Shown piece by piece: positions 37,601 through 49,600 of a stretch of 64,000 nucleotides of DNA; position 1 is the first letter of the stretch, and each line of letters begins with the position of its first letter. Location of the stretch: NCBI RefSeq assembly GCF_048771995.1, contig NC_133043.1, positions 7,768,501-7,832,500 on the forward strand, written 5' to 3'. The notes beneath the pieces were generated by a model, which saw only the letters and a program-made list of their open reading frames with translations, did no database searches and was not told the origin of the DNA. Position numbers and translations under genes: made by a program. The stretch is from Taeniopygia guttata (Eukaryota; Chordata; Aves; Passeriformes; Estrildidae).

Positions 37601-40600
37601 CAGGCATAGTGCAGAGATAATTCCAGGAACTGCCTCATCCCCCAAAACACTACAGCACGTCACACAAACCTTCCTAGTGCCTGTACATGTGTCCAGATGT
37701 GGTGCTCCAGGTGCAATCCCACCTCTCCACAGGCTCCCTGGAGGATCCCTGGGCATCAGGAGTGCAGCCCCTGCTCCTTCAGCTCCTTTCCCTCTCAGGG
37801 GGACCCCAAAAGCTCTCACTTCCCTCTGCTCTCCTCTCCAGGTTTTGTTAGGATTCAGCTGGCACACTCAGGACTGAGAAAACGCCAATTTCGAGAAGAT
37901 AATTGTTTAATTAAAATCTGACAGGCTCGGCCTCTTCTCAACAGCCACGTTGTTAATGGCACTCCTCATGTTGGGGAGCTCAGAGCCCTTGTAGGAAGGA
38001 GGAGGAGGAAGGGGGTCCTGAGGTGGGGATCACTGCATCCCACCCCAGAATGATGCAAGGATGGCACGGGAGGGAATGGAGGGGCTGGTAAGATGGAATT
38101 TGCCATCCTTTCCTCAGGTGGGAAAGCTTCTCAGCCCCAGTGCTCTCTCCATCAGCCAGGCAGGGAGTTATTGTGTCCCATGGGGCTGCCACCACGAGAG
38201 CCCTGCATTTAGAGCCTCCAGCTGGAAGGGAGGATGAAGTCTCCTTCACTCAAAAGGAAAAGAAAGCGGGGCAGAAAAAAATCTGAACGTCATCAGACAA
38301 ATAAGTAGAAAAAGAATGCAATTCTGTGCTGGCACGTAACAGCAGGCTGGAACATTTTAACCAGCTATTTTCACTGTGATGTTTAATGTGCCGCTCTTTC
38401 AGGCATAGTCTGAAATGTATAATTTTCCATTATGGTCCTGTATGTTTGACTTTAATATAATGAAGCCTTCTCCCTTCACTACACCAGAATATTGGGTCTA
38501 TTAAATTGCTCGTGTGAGGACTGGTTTTGACAATGGGAAAAGCTGAAGGCCCAGAAAATGGTGGTGCTTGCAAACCTCTCCTTCTGCAGCCTCTAACCCC
38601 AGGATAAGAGATGGAATCCATCACTGGGACAAGCCTCCAGCATCCCCTTTCCCAAGGGGACACCATTTGTCTCTCTGTCCCCTATTCCTGTGCTGAGATT
38701 TGATCTTTGGGGTAGAGGGGTTTGGTGCTTCACTGGTTTTAATTTTCCTTATAAATAGTTCAGGGATGCAAACCATCAGGGAAACCCAGAACTGCTCCCA
38801 GTGAGACGATGGCAGAGACACAGCCTGCCAAAAGCCCTGCCCAGCAGCTGGAGGGTGACCTGGCACGGCTGTCACCTCTGAAAGGATGAGAGAGGGCATC
38901 ACAAGGGCTGTTCTCTAGGGGGGAAAAACACAGATTGCAAACCCAAGCCACGTCCCAGGCAAAAAGCAGGGACTTCTCATAATATGAGGAGGTGCTGGAC
39001 AGGACGAACATAGATCAAAACTATATGGTTAATGCTACGTTCTCCATTTATTCCAGAGAAGATGGCAGTTTTTATACACTTCTACATAGTTTACAGTTTA
39101 CAAAGGCACTCTGATTGGCAAGCTAACATTGTTTACCTTTGCCTTAAGGTGGTCAGGCTTTTCACACTGCAGCTCTACCCTAATTCACACTCAGATAGCT
39201 CATTACTTTGTAGTTACCTTAACATAATTTCTAACAGCGCCACAATTAATTTCTTACTGCATCAAAGGCTTCCAGGCCCCACCAAGGCCGCTTATCAGGG
39301 CCTGGTCTGAGGGGTAGCTCAATTCTCACTCCTGACATAAATCCTGCCCTCTCTCTCTCAGAAATTCTGTAACACAGGCATGATTCAGCTCTGCCTCCAG
39401 AAGGAAGAAGTTTCTTTCAGGCAGAACTAGGTTGGGAGGGACGCGGGCTGCATCCCAACAGCTCTGTTTGCACACAGCCAGCCCAGAGCTGCAGCAGCAG
39501 AAACTGGGGTGCTGCAGTGACACTGAAATGCTCCTGAGAATCAGCAAATCCCCCCTAGGACCAAAGCTTGTTGTCAGCTCAACCACAGCAGAATTACTGC
39601 CAGGTTCAGCAGGCAGCTCCGAAATTCCCACACAGGCTCCCAGCATCCTGGTCCCCAGCACAGCTTCCAGCTGATGGCACAGCCATTTTCCCACAAGATG
39701 CCACGTCCCCAAAAATGTCTTACTGAGTTCTGGCCTAGAAGATGCAAAGCATCTGTGGGATATGTGACTGTTCAGTCATACGGCAACAAAAAAAATCCCT
39801 AAATAAAATCAATTTCAGGTCAGTTTTCAATTTTCAATGTTTTCATCCATCAGGGAGGGGGAAAATGTTGTGTTTCAGGTTCAATCTGTCTGAGTTAGTG
39901 AAGCAAAGGGAAATGCATCATTTCAGATCCAGCATTCCTTTCAATAAATTGGCAGGGTATTTCCAAACAAAGGCAGGCAGATGGGAAACAAAACCATAGT
40001 ATTTCATTCCAGTAATTTTGAAATGAAATGTTTTGACAGAAAAAAAATAAATTGATGGTGGTTATTCCGAAACACAGACAAATTTATTAGATATTCCAAT
40101 ACCAGAACACCCCATTTTGCCTTTGGAAAAAAAAAAAAAAAAGGAGTCAGTAAAATAATTTCTCCAAACCCAGTAACTGGCTGGGAACACTAAATTGCCC
40201 AGCTACCATCTTTCTGCTGCTCCTCCTGCTAATGCCCTTGTTTTCAATTCCTGCTGTAACAAACAGTATTTTAAAGACAAGATACCCATGGACTCCTGGA
40301 GCCAAAGCCCATAATAAGGCTTTTAAACCTGTAAGGAAGGTCAATTTTTAGGCTTAATTGCCTTGACAGCATCTCTAATAAAGCAGACCTTTCTATTTAA
40401 AAGATAAAAAGGTGGGGAGGGGAAAAAGAGGCTGCTGTAAGTTATTCACACTCACTCCCTGCTCTGCTCTGGGAGGATTTCTACAATTTCTTTAAAACCT
40501 CAGAGAGGTGAATTGTGGATTAACTCCTTGGTGGGAAGGAATCCCTCCTCTCCAGAGTGACTTTGTGTCACAATGTAAATGAGGCTTCAGTGACTGGAGT

Positions 40601-43600
40601 TGTTAATTTGAGGTAAATTTAGGACTTCCAGCAGCTGAGGGTAATTCCAGAGGCTGGGATGCTTTATGGGAGGCAATACAGAATGGAGGTCCTGATCCCA
40701 GAGTGGTGAGAGGAATGACAGATTTGCCTTTACAAACAAGCTGTGGGTCTGCTGGTAGATAAAACCAGCACCGAGAGAAGGGGAAAGACTCCATTGATTG
40801 ATGAATGGAAAAAAAAAAAAAATATTTGCCTTCACAAACAAACTGTAGGTTTGCTGATAAATTAAACTGGATATTGAAAGATGAAAGAAACAATGGGGAA
40901 AAACCCTAAATCCCATAAGAATTGAAAGTGAAAAGGGAGGGTCATACATTAGAGGGAAATCTCTGATATCAGGCATATTGGGAAGTCTGAACCTCTCAAG
41001 TACCTCAGGCAATGGGGAAAGAGAGAAGGGAAATGTGGGAAATTAGGATAAAAAAGAGGCTGTGTCCTGCAAAAATTAGAGACACCCCAGGGGAATGCCC
41101 CATGGCCTCTCCCTTTATTCAAATAAAGTAAAAGGACTCCTCTGTCTCCTTTTTGGACATAAACCTCTGATGTTTGTGGATTAATTTTCCTGACAGTGGG
41201 AATGAGGAGAAGAGCTGAGACAGGAGCTTGGTTTGGGGCACACCAGGATGGGCACAGCAGCTGCAGACTCCAGTGTGCCCAGTTCTGGACACCATCTCCT
41301 CCTGCCCAGTGCCCATCACGCCACCAAACCCTTCCCTGAAATCCTTTCTAGTTCTTTAATTTTTAACCAGACCATTAAGCACCTAAATGACCTGGTGCAC
41401 AGCCAGTGAACACTGCAGCAGCACAACACATCTGCTCAGGAACCAGCACAACCCTCTCCTCCATCCTCAGTCTCACCAGTCTTGAATTATTTTAACAGAA
41501 CAGCAGCACCAGGCTTCATTATTTTCTTTCTTCTCTTTGGAAAAATGAAAAAATTTCCTTCTCTCTCCCAAAATAGCTCCCAGTCTCCCACCCACAGCAA
41601 CTCCTTCACTTCAGGGCTGTCTCCAGCCCAGATGGTGGAGGGTCAAGCTCTGACAGCTGGCCTGGCAGCACAGCAGCAGGGATGTCATTATTTTTAATTT
41701 AATTCTAATCGGGACACAGGAATGAATGTGCAGAACAACAACTGTTTTCCTAAGTCAGGTCTGATGAGTCTTTACAAACTCACAGAGAAAATGAGTGAAG
41801 AGCTGCAGTGATCACCCTGGAGGAGGTGTGACACAGGGTGATGGCATGGCCACGTTACCTGAATCAGGTCCCCAGATTGCCACAGGCACCCACCTCTGCA
41901 GCTTCTAGTGCAGGGAAAAGCAAGGATGACCCTTCTCTGACCAGCATCACCCCTGTCCCCTCCAAATCTCACCCAGCCCCAGGCAGAGCCTGGGTTCCAC
42001 AGCACATCCCTGTCCTCCAGAGAGGATGGCTCATCCCAGGTGAAGCAAATGGCCAGCAAAAAGGCAACCAGCACTTTCCTCCCCTCCAGGAAATAACTTT
42101 AATAATCTGGACAACTCAAAAGGCTCCTGCCACCGGGTGGGAGCTAAATATTCATGAGGGAATGTTTCCAGAGTGGGCACAGCAGGAGTGCTGCCTTTCC
42201 TGGGGTTCTCCCCTTCCTTACGTCCCTAACAGAGGCAACTCCTGAAGTCATTCCCATCGATTTGCTCCATCCAAAGGAAATGATCAGTGAAGGGGAAAGC
42301 CAGGAGCAGAGGGCTACAGCTCTTTGGGTTTATCTTTGTTATCAACCAGCTCCCAGAACTGCTCTCCACCTCCAGCAACCTCAGCCTCCTGCTCCCAAAC
42401 CTTATCTCAGCCTCCCCTTGCTCCAGGCCCACACACAGGATTCCCAGGGGATCTTTCAAAGGCACAGCTCGGCCCTGGGGAAACACCTACAGTGCCAAAG
42501 GAGTGTGGCCCTGGGGCTGCAGGAAGGGACCAAAAAATCTAAAAGAGAAAGGAAAAGAAAAGGAGAGCCAGGCTCCAACATCTGCTGCTGCTTGTTGTCT
42601 TAGGTTGGAATGGGGGTGTGTATTCCATTGCCATCTGTCCGAGCTGGGGCAGGTATCTGCTGTTCACTGGGCAGTTTGCTTTATCTCTCCCACACCCAAC
42701 CCTCCCTCCAGGAGATCTCTGCTGTCCATGGCCACTGAGTGTCCCTGCATGGCTGAGAAAATTCCATCATCCATGGGGAGAGGCTGTGCCCAGGGGAGGA
42801 GCCAAACATTCCTACCTGGATACAATCTGACCTGGGAACAGCACAGCAGCCTTTGCCCCCTGCATTCCCAGAGGAGCAGCTTTCTTCCCACTGCATTCCC
42901 AGAGGAGCCCAGGCCCATCTCCCCCAGCCCTGGAGCTCCAGAGGAAAACTCCCCCCTTGTGCAGGATCCTGCTCCAGCAGAAGCACAGCTGGCACTGCAG
43001 GAGGGCTGAGCCACCCTGGGATGGGGCTGCTGCCACCTCCCTGACCCACAGGGGCTCAGGGCATTTCTGACTCTGGCAGTGGTTTGTTTTCTTTTCTGTG
43101 GTATTGCATTTGTATTTTTAATTTTCCTAGTAAAGAACTGTTATGCCTATTCCCATATCTTTGCCTCAGAGCCCCTTAATTACAGAATTATGATAATTTG
43201 GAGGGAGGGGGTTTGAATTTTCCATTTCAAGGGAGGCTCCTGCCTTTCTTAGCAGGCACCTGCCTGTTCAAACCAAGACCCTTGTCCAAACCCAGCAGCA
43301 GGGAGGTCACCCCAAAACTGCTCCAAGCCGTACCTGTGTCCTCATGATGGTTTTGATGGCAGCCTCGAACTCCTCGGAGTTGTTGTAGTCAACAGTCCAC
43401 ACGTGGGGCTTCCCGATGAAGTCCTCAGCATATGGGTGTTGGGAGGACACCTGGAACACAGCGGTGCCAGCTGGGTTTTGCAATCCCTGCTGGAATGGCT
43501 GCTGCTTCCTGCTCACAGCTGGATGGCAGCAGCCTCACAGCACAGTGGGGTTTGACCCACTGCAACAGGGAGTGCTGGAAAATTATTTCCTCTGGATCCA

Positions 43601-46600
43601 GGTGCTCCCCAGCCTCAGGATGATGTGCTATAATTCCCACTGGGTTGAGATGCCCCATTCCCAACATCACTGAATTCCTTTGGCAGCCTACAATATCTCC
43701 ATCTCTGTACCACAGAACAATTTATCCTTGGCCTGAGGCAGTCTGTGGATCTGGATGGTAAAAACACACCAAAGCAGGAAAGGTGTGTGAAGGCACCACA
43801 TCTCCCAGGTTTGCCAGCTCTAGAAACAGGCAGGGAGAAAATCCATTGCCACGGAAGGCTGGGAAAGGCTGGCACGGGGAAAGAGCAGTGCTGGAAGCTG
43901 CATCACCCTGATGCCCACACACTGGTACCCCACAGGTACTGACATCTTAGCTTTTCTCTGGGCTGCCCATCCAGGTGATTTTTGAGGATCTATCTCTTTT
44001 GTTTCAGCCCTGAGGTGCCTTTTCAGCCCTGATCTCCTCTGGGAAGAGAAGAGAGAGGTTGTTGAGCAGAGGATGTATATTAGGGGCACCACAAAACATC
44101 AGAGAAGGGCCCGAACCCCTACCAGCTGGAGGAGAAGAGCTGTGTTGTTCATCTCCCTCATTGCTGCCCTTCCTCGTTTCTCTTCCCCTCAGGCACAGAA
44201 ACACCCCAAGGCATTTCACAGCCCTCAGCATGGCTCCAGGCTGAGGTACAGCCCCAGCCCCACCCAAATGGGTACTAACACCTAATTCAGGGGTGCATGG
44301 GGCAATCAGGGGGGGAAGGACAGCCCAGTCCAGCTGCACAGCCCCAGCTCTCTCCCTGCTCAGCAAGGGAGCCTTGCACTGCATTATCCACTTTATTAAT
44401 AATAAAAGAGGCATTTTTCCCAAGCCTTTAACTTTTAAAGAGCTCCTGCTCTACTTAGATTGAATTCCCAGCGCTGGGGGAGCCTGGGAGGGATTTCATA
44501 GCCCTGGCACACTGTGCAGGTGCTGGTGTCCCTCTGGGGGGACAAAGGGATGAGCAGGGGGCATTGCCCTGGGCTGGCAGCAAGGTGTGGGGGTCTGGGC
44601 TGGTGGGGAAGGAGCTGGGAGTCTGCAGAAGGTTCCTGCACAACCTTCTCCTTGGAAACCCCAAACCTACAGCACAGCCCCTTCTATTCAAGGCAAATCC
44701 CAAACAGGAACCCCATCTGCAGGCATCCACAGAAATCTTGCAGAAAAAAAAGTAATCTCAGCTTAGCAGCTGCTCTTCTTCAGGCTGGCTTAAGGCCTGG
44801 GGCCAAGGGGGTGGCTCCATGCAGCCCCCACACCACACTTGTGTTATAGATACATATTATAATATTGGCTTTTTGCAAATATTAAAATGGGTTCTGTATG
44901 TGTAGTGTTAAAGTAGCTTTGCTATAAAGATACAGTTTTTATTTCTGTTGTTAATTAAAACTTAGAAATGGCTGATAGAGATATGCTTGTATTAAAATGA
45001 CTGCTTGGATGGGATAATATCCAAGGAATATATGATGAGGACCCTGCTACTGATATGCCAACTACCAACACTTACTAGCAGTAGAAAGTATGGACCAAAG
45101 CCCAAAAACTGAAGGTGATGATAAAAAACAACTAAAACCCCAACCAAGGAATACACATGCTCAAAAAACGCAGAGCCAAGGAGGAGCTAAACAGTTCTTG
45201 GAATATGTAACCAGTTTGGGGAAAAGTTTACTATTTATATATATCTATTTTCTTTTATATTTACTATTATATTTATATTGCTTTATCTTTACTATTATTT
45301 TTCTGTTGTTTATGAATATGTAACAGGCTGATGCAATAGAAGTGGTCTCTAAAGGGCATTTCCAAAATAGCTGGTGTGTATCTTTGCATCTTTGCTTTAT
45401 TGTCTTTGTCTCCTATTGTATTTTGTGAAAAACGCCAATCACTTGGTTTTTAAAAATTTTAAAAATTTAATAATAATAAAATGGTTATAAAAATATACAA
45501 TTAGAGTACCAAAGTTCAGAGTTAGGACAATTAAAAGACAATAAAAGGCAAAGAATTATGGATGTCTGGACGCTCTCGGACACTAAGTCCTGAAAAGCAT
45601 CCCTTGTGAACAAAGGAATCACCCTTAAACCAATACACTTGTTGCATATTCATACATCCTTCATGGTTATGCATACGTTCTATTTAAAATAAGAATTCTG
45701 TCTGTTGTATGTCAACTGTTTCCTTTAATCTTCGAGTCTGAGCAAGGCCTGAAGAAATTAGCTTCTTCTAATAAGAAGCCATAAATTCCTCTCCTTTGGA
45801 AGGTTTAGGTGTTCCTCAAAGCGAGTATCTCATTCCTAAAAAAAAAACTTCCCCCACATACATAGTCTCTATATTAACATTATGTTGTAACCTAAAACTA
45901 CATTTAACACACTACTTAAGAGAATTAATACAGCATAACTTCCTAACATTACACATATAACATTCATTGTAACATTTGCAAAAAGCCAATCATAAAATAC
46001 ACATTTTTCACAACTTTATTAAACCTTCTAAATACTTGCAGGAGAGTGAACGGTGTTTTTCACACTTGCCTCTCTGGACGTGGGCTTCCCACGGAAGAAC
46101 TCGTGGTTGAGGGAGCTGTGGGGAGGGTTGAAGCGCGCCTGCAGGAAAACGCAGCCGTTGGCGATGGCCTCCAGCGGGGCCGGGCCCTCGTAGGGGAACC
46201 CGAAGCCAATGAAGAGCTGCAAGGCACCAACACACAGATCACTGCTGAGTGATTACCCCACAGGGAAACCTCCCAGATAAACCCAGCAGCATCTCCTAAA
46301 TCCAGCAGCATTTCCTAAACGCGGCCATTGGCGATGGCCTCCAGTGGGGCCGGGCCCTCGTAGGGGAACCCGAAGCCAATGAAGAGCTGCAAGGCACCAA
46401 CACACAGATCACTGCTGAGTGATTACCCCACAGGGAAACCTCCCAGATAAACCCAGCAGCATCTCCTAAACCCAGCAGCATCTCCTAAACCCAGCAGCAT
46501 CTCCTAAACCCAGCAGCATCTCCTAAACGTGGCCATTGGCGATGGCCTCCAGTGGGACTGGGCCCTCGTAGGGAAACCCAAAGCCAATGAAGAGCTGCAA

Positions 46601-49600
46601 GGCACAAGCACGGTGCTGCTCAGGGATCTACTCCACAGGGAAACCTCCCAGATAAACCCAGCAGCATCTCCTAAACCCAGAAGCATCTCCTAAACCCAGC
46701 AGCATCTCCTAAACGCAGCCACTGGCAATGGCCTCCAGTGGGGCCGGGCCCTTGTAGGGAAACCCGAAGCCAATAAAGAGCTGCAAGGCACAAACACACA
46801 GATCACTGCTGAGTGATTTTCCCCACAGGGAAACCTCCCAGATAAACCCAGCAGCGTCTCCTCTCTGCTGCTCTGCTCCTGCACACCAAGCCTCTAACGG
46901 GGTTCAATAAATTATGATGGAAATTCCCACTTTTCACAGAATTCACAGAATGACCAGGTTGGAAGACACCTTTAAGATGATCCAGTCCAGCCCAACCCCA
47001 ACACCTCAGCTAAACCCTGGCACCCAGTGCCACATCCAGGCTGGTTTAAACACACCCAGGGATGGTGACTCCACCACCTCCCCGGGCAGCCATTCCAGAA
47101 CTTTATCACCTTTCTGTGAAAAACTTTTCCCTAATATCCAACCTATATTTCCCTTGGTGCAGCTTGGGACTGTGACCTCTGGTTCTGTCAGTGCTGCCTG
47201 GAGAAAGAGCCCAATCCCACCTGGCCACAGTCACCTTTCAGGAGCTGCAGAGAGTGATAAGGTCACCCTGAGTGTCTTTTTCTCCAGGCTGAACACCCCC
47301 AGTCCATCAACCACAGCCCACTTTGCAAAACCATGGAGTGTCCAGGAGTTGCAAGTTTCCCCATGGTGCTTACAACCATCACTTTGGCCCTGCATGGAGC
47401 AACATTGCTTTGCCAAAGCTGTTTGGGCTGGTAAATCAGGAATATTTCCCCCAAGCACCAGCTGAAGGCCACAGGGATGTACCCATGCCCACACACTCCA
47501 AGAATCTTGGAGTTTATTTTTATCACAGCTATAAAGTGGGAAAAAAAAACCAAACCACACCCACTCATCAATAAATGAATTAATGAGGAAACTTTGCACT
47601 CTGCCTGTGGACAGTCTGCAAGGAGAAACTCCTCAGACACATCTTGATCTGAAATGTGCTCTGCTCGGTTCCTGCCTAATTATCCGGGCTGAGAGGCTGA
47701 CACAGATAATGCAGGACAGGTCCTGGGATGCCCTGACCCACCTTTGCCTTCCTCAGCAGTTGCTGGAACTCGTGCTGGGGCAGCAGCCCGTGGTTCTTGA
47801 CAAACGCCGGCACCTCAGGTGGCCTCTGTGTCTCATAATAAACTGTGCCATGGATCTCCATGTACTTGTTGAGGATGGCCAGGAACTTCTCCTTGCCCTG
47901 GGGAGGAAGGCAGACATGTGAACTACAGCAAAGGATGGGTCTGACCTCCTCCCCATCGTTATGGGGGGGGGGTTTTAACTCTCAAACTGCTGTCCCAGAG
48001 CACCTGACATGCTTCAGGCAGACCTACAGCAGTGCAAAATCCCCACCTGCCCCTCCTCATTCCTTGGAAACACATCCTGGACTGCCTCAGGCTGCTGGAG
48101 AGCCCGAATGGCTGCAGGATCCATCACTCTGATCATTATGTTCCTGCCTCCCCATCCCCTCTAAGGGCAGCTTCCACCCTGGAGCTGCTGAATTAAAGGC
48201 TTCAGAGGGTTCAGAAGGAAGTCTGCAAAGACCAGAGCTTGCTAATAGCCTCTTATTCTAAGTAACAAGTTCCAAGGATTTTCTCATTCAGATTTAATCC
48301 TGTTTCACTACCTGGAAAATGAAGGGGGTCATCAATTTTCTCCTCTTGAAGGCTTCTCTCCAAGCAGCCTTTCTTTTTAACAATTTCTCTACTGCAGAAT
48401 TTTTTTGCTTGAAAAAAGCAAAAAGGGCCTTTGGATGCTGGGTTTTCCAGTGCTGCAACAGCCCCAAAAGAGCAAAGACCAGGGGGAATAAGAAGTTATA
48501 AATGGGGAATTTGAGAAAACTCTCTATGTTGCCTTAAAGCCTCCTCAAATGCTGTATTTTTGCCCTCAGCCATGGATGCCTGGAATCCTCCAAGGCTCTA
48601 AGGATTTCCCAGCTTATTAAAACCTCAGCTCCTATTGTGAGCCAGAGGCAAAAAGTTCAGAGGGGTAGGAAATGAGAAATAAAGGGAAGGGAGGTTTAAT
48701 GAAATGTTTCTAAATGTCAAAAACATCCTGCTCTGGAAAGGGTGTTCGGTCCAAGGCTGGTAAATGAGCACCTGGCTCCAGAAGATGGAGGTGGTCCTTG
48801 CCTTTCTACACCTCAAAATCATTCAAAATAAGGAAAAACTCCTCTATTCCCTTTTTTATTACATGGAGGGAAGCAAAGGCCAGGCAGCCTGGCCTCAAGG
48901 AACCAGCAAGGCCCAGCCCCAACCCCTTCACCCAGCAATAAATGACGCCAAATATGCAGTTTGAGGAAAACTGATGTTGTTTGTGAGTTCTGACTCAAAA
49001 CAGCAAATGCCTGTAGCACCCTGGGTGGAAGGAAATGTCCTTTCTGGGGTTTGAACTCTCTTTATTGCCTTTCCAAATTACCTTAACTAAGCTCCAAGGA
49101 AACTTCTGGATAAGAAGGGGCAGGGGAATGGTAGAAAAATAAGACAAGATGTTGCAGTTCTCCTAAAATGAGATTTTGTGGGTTTCAGTAGGGCTTTTAG
49201 GGAGCCCCCAAGCCAGGCACAGGCAGGGGGGGATTTGCTCTCAGACCTGGGCAGTGATGGAAAACCCACAAACACCGGAAAAGAGGAGATGGCGTGGCTG
49301 GATCCTGGCTCACCACAAGCATCCCTGCTAATTAGCAGCTGCTAATCAGGAAAGCTGGGAAGGGGAGGAGGTACAGCCCCCACTGCATCAACCCATATCA
49401 ATCCCAGCAGCTCCAGAGGACCCAGCCCACGTCAAGGCAAAGTCGACTCTGACAAAAACCTTTTCTCTGCTGAGAAGAGGCGCAGAGGCAAAGCCCAGCA
49501 GCAGCTGGTGTGGTACAGTACCTGCAACTGGAGCAGCCCCAGGCGGTGCACAGAGGGAAAAATAGAAATAAATCAACAGACAATGAGAATTAGCTCCTTT

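Larger units (their letters stand above)
36569..43333 (-). other. MGAT5B intron between E8 and E9 (6.8 kb)
   Basis: GT-AG with acceptor CTTCACAG. It holds three LTR-like elements (38993-39374, 40725-41195, 42596-43280). The stretches 36740-37400 and 38250-38600 are AT-richer and look single-copy. I found no further exon. Confidence 0.85.
43451..46069 (-). other. MGAT5B intron between E7 and E8
   Basis: 2619 bp, GC-AG with acceptor TGTTCCAG. It holds two related LTR-like repeats in opposite orientation (44842-45423 and 45423-46013), the latter close to the GC donor. The span 43451-44840 shows nothing beyond ordinary GC-rich intron. Confidence 0.85.
46281..46862 (-). repeat. Tandem array of partial E7 copies linked by a 19-bp minisatellite
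   Basis: Three extra units lie upstream of genuine E7 in the transcript. Each holds about 65 bp of intron end, the same CCTTGCAG acceptor and about 69 bp of exon start. They are joined by 2, 4 and 3 copies of a 19-bp motif (plus strand CCCAGCAGCATCTCCTAAA). Acceptor spacings are 170, 208 and 186 bp, which fits a core of about 132 bp plus 19n. The units differ by point changes, so they are old enough to have diverged but remain very similar. Confidence 0.93.
46217..47741 (-). other. MGAT5B intron between E6 and E7, with decoy exon copies
   Basis: 1525 bp. Reading along the transcript, it has about 430 bp of unique sequence, a CR1 copy on the gene strand (46936-47310), then the tandem array of partial E7 copies (46281-46862) and finally the genuine acceptor. 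The polypyrimidine tract before that acceptor is poor (GTGTGTTGGTGCCTTGCAG). Confidence 0.9.

Noticed and set aside
46296..46884. Set of similar short proteins with a CSSSLASGSPTRAR phrase
   Set aside because: They are the wrong reading frame across the decoy E7 copies; the family frame gives LFIGFGFPYEGP.
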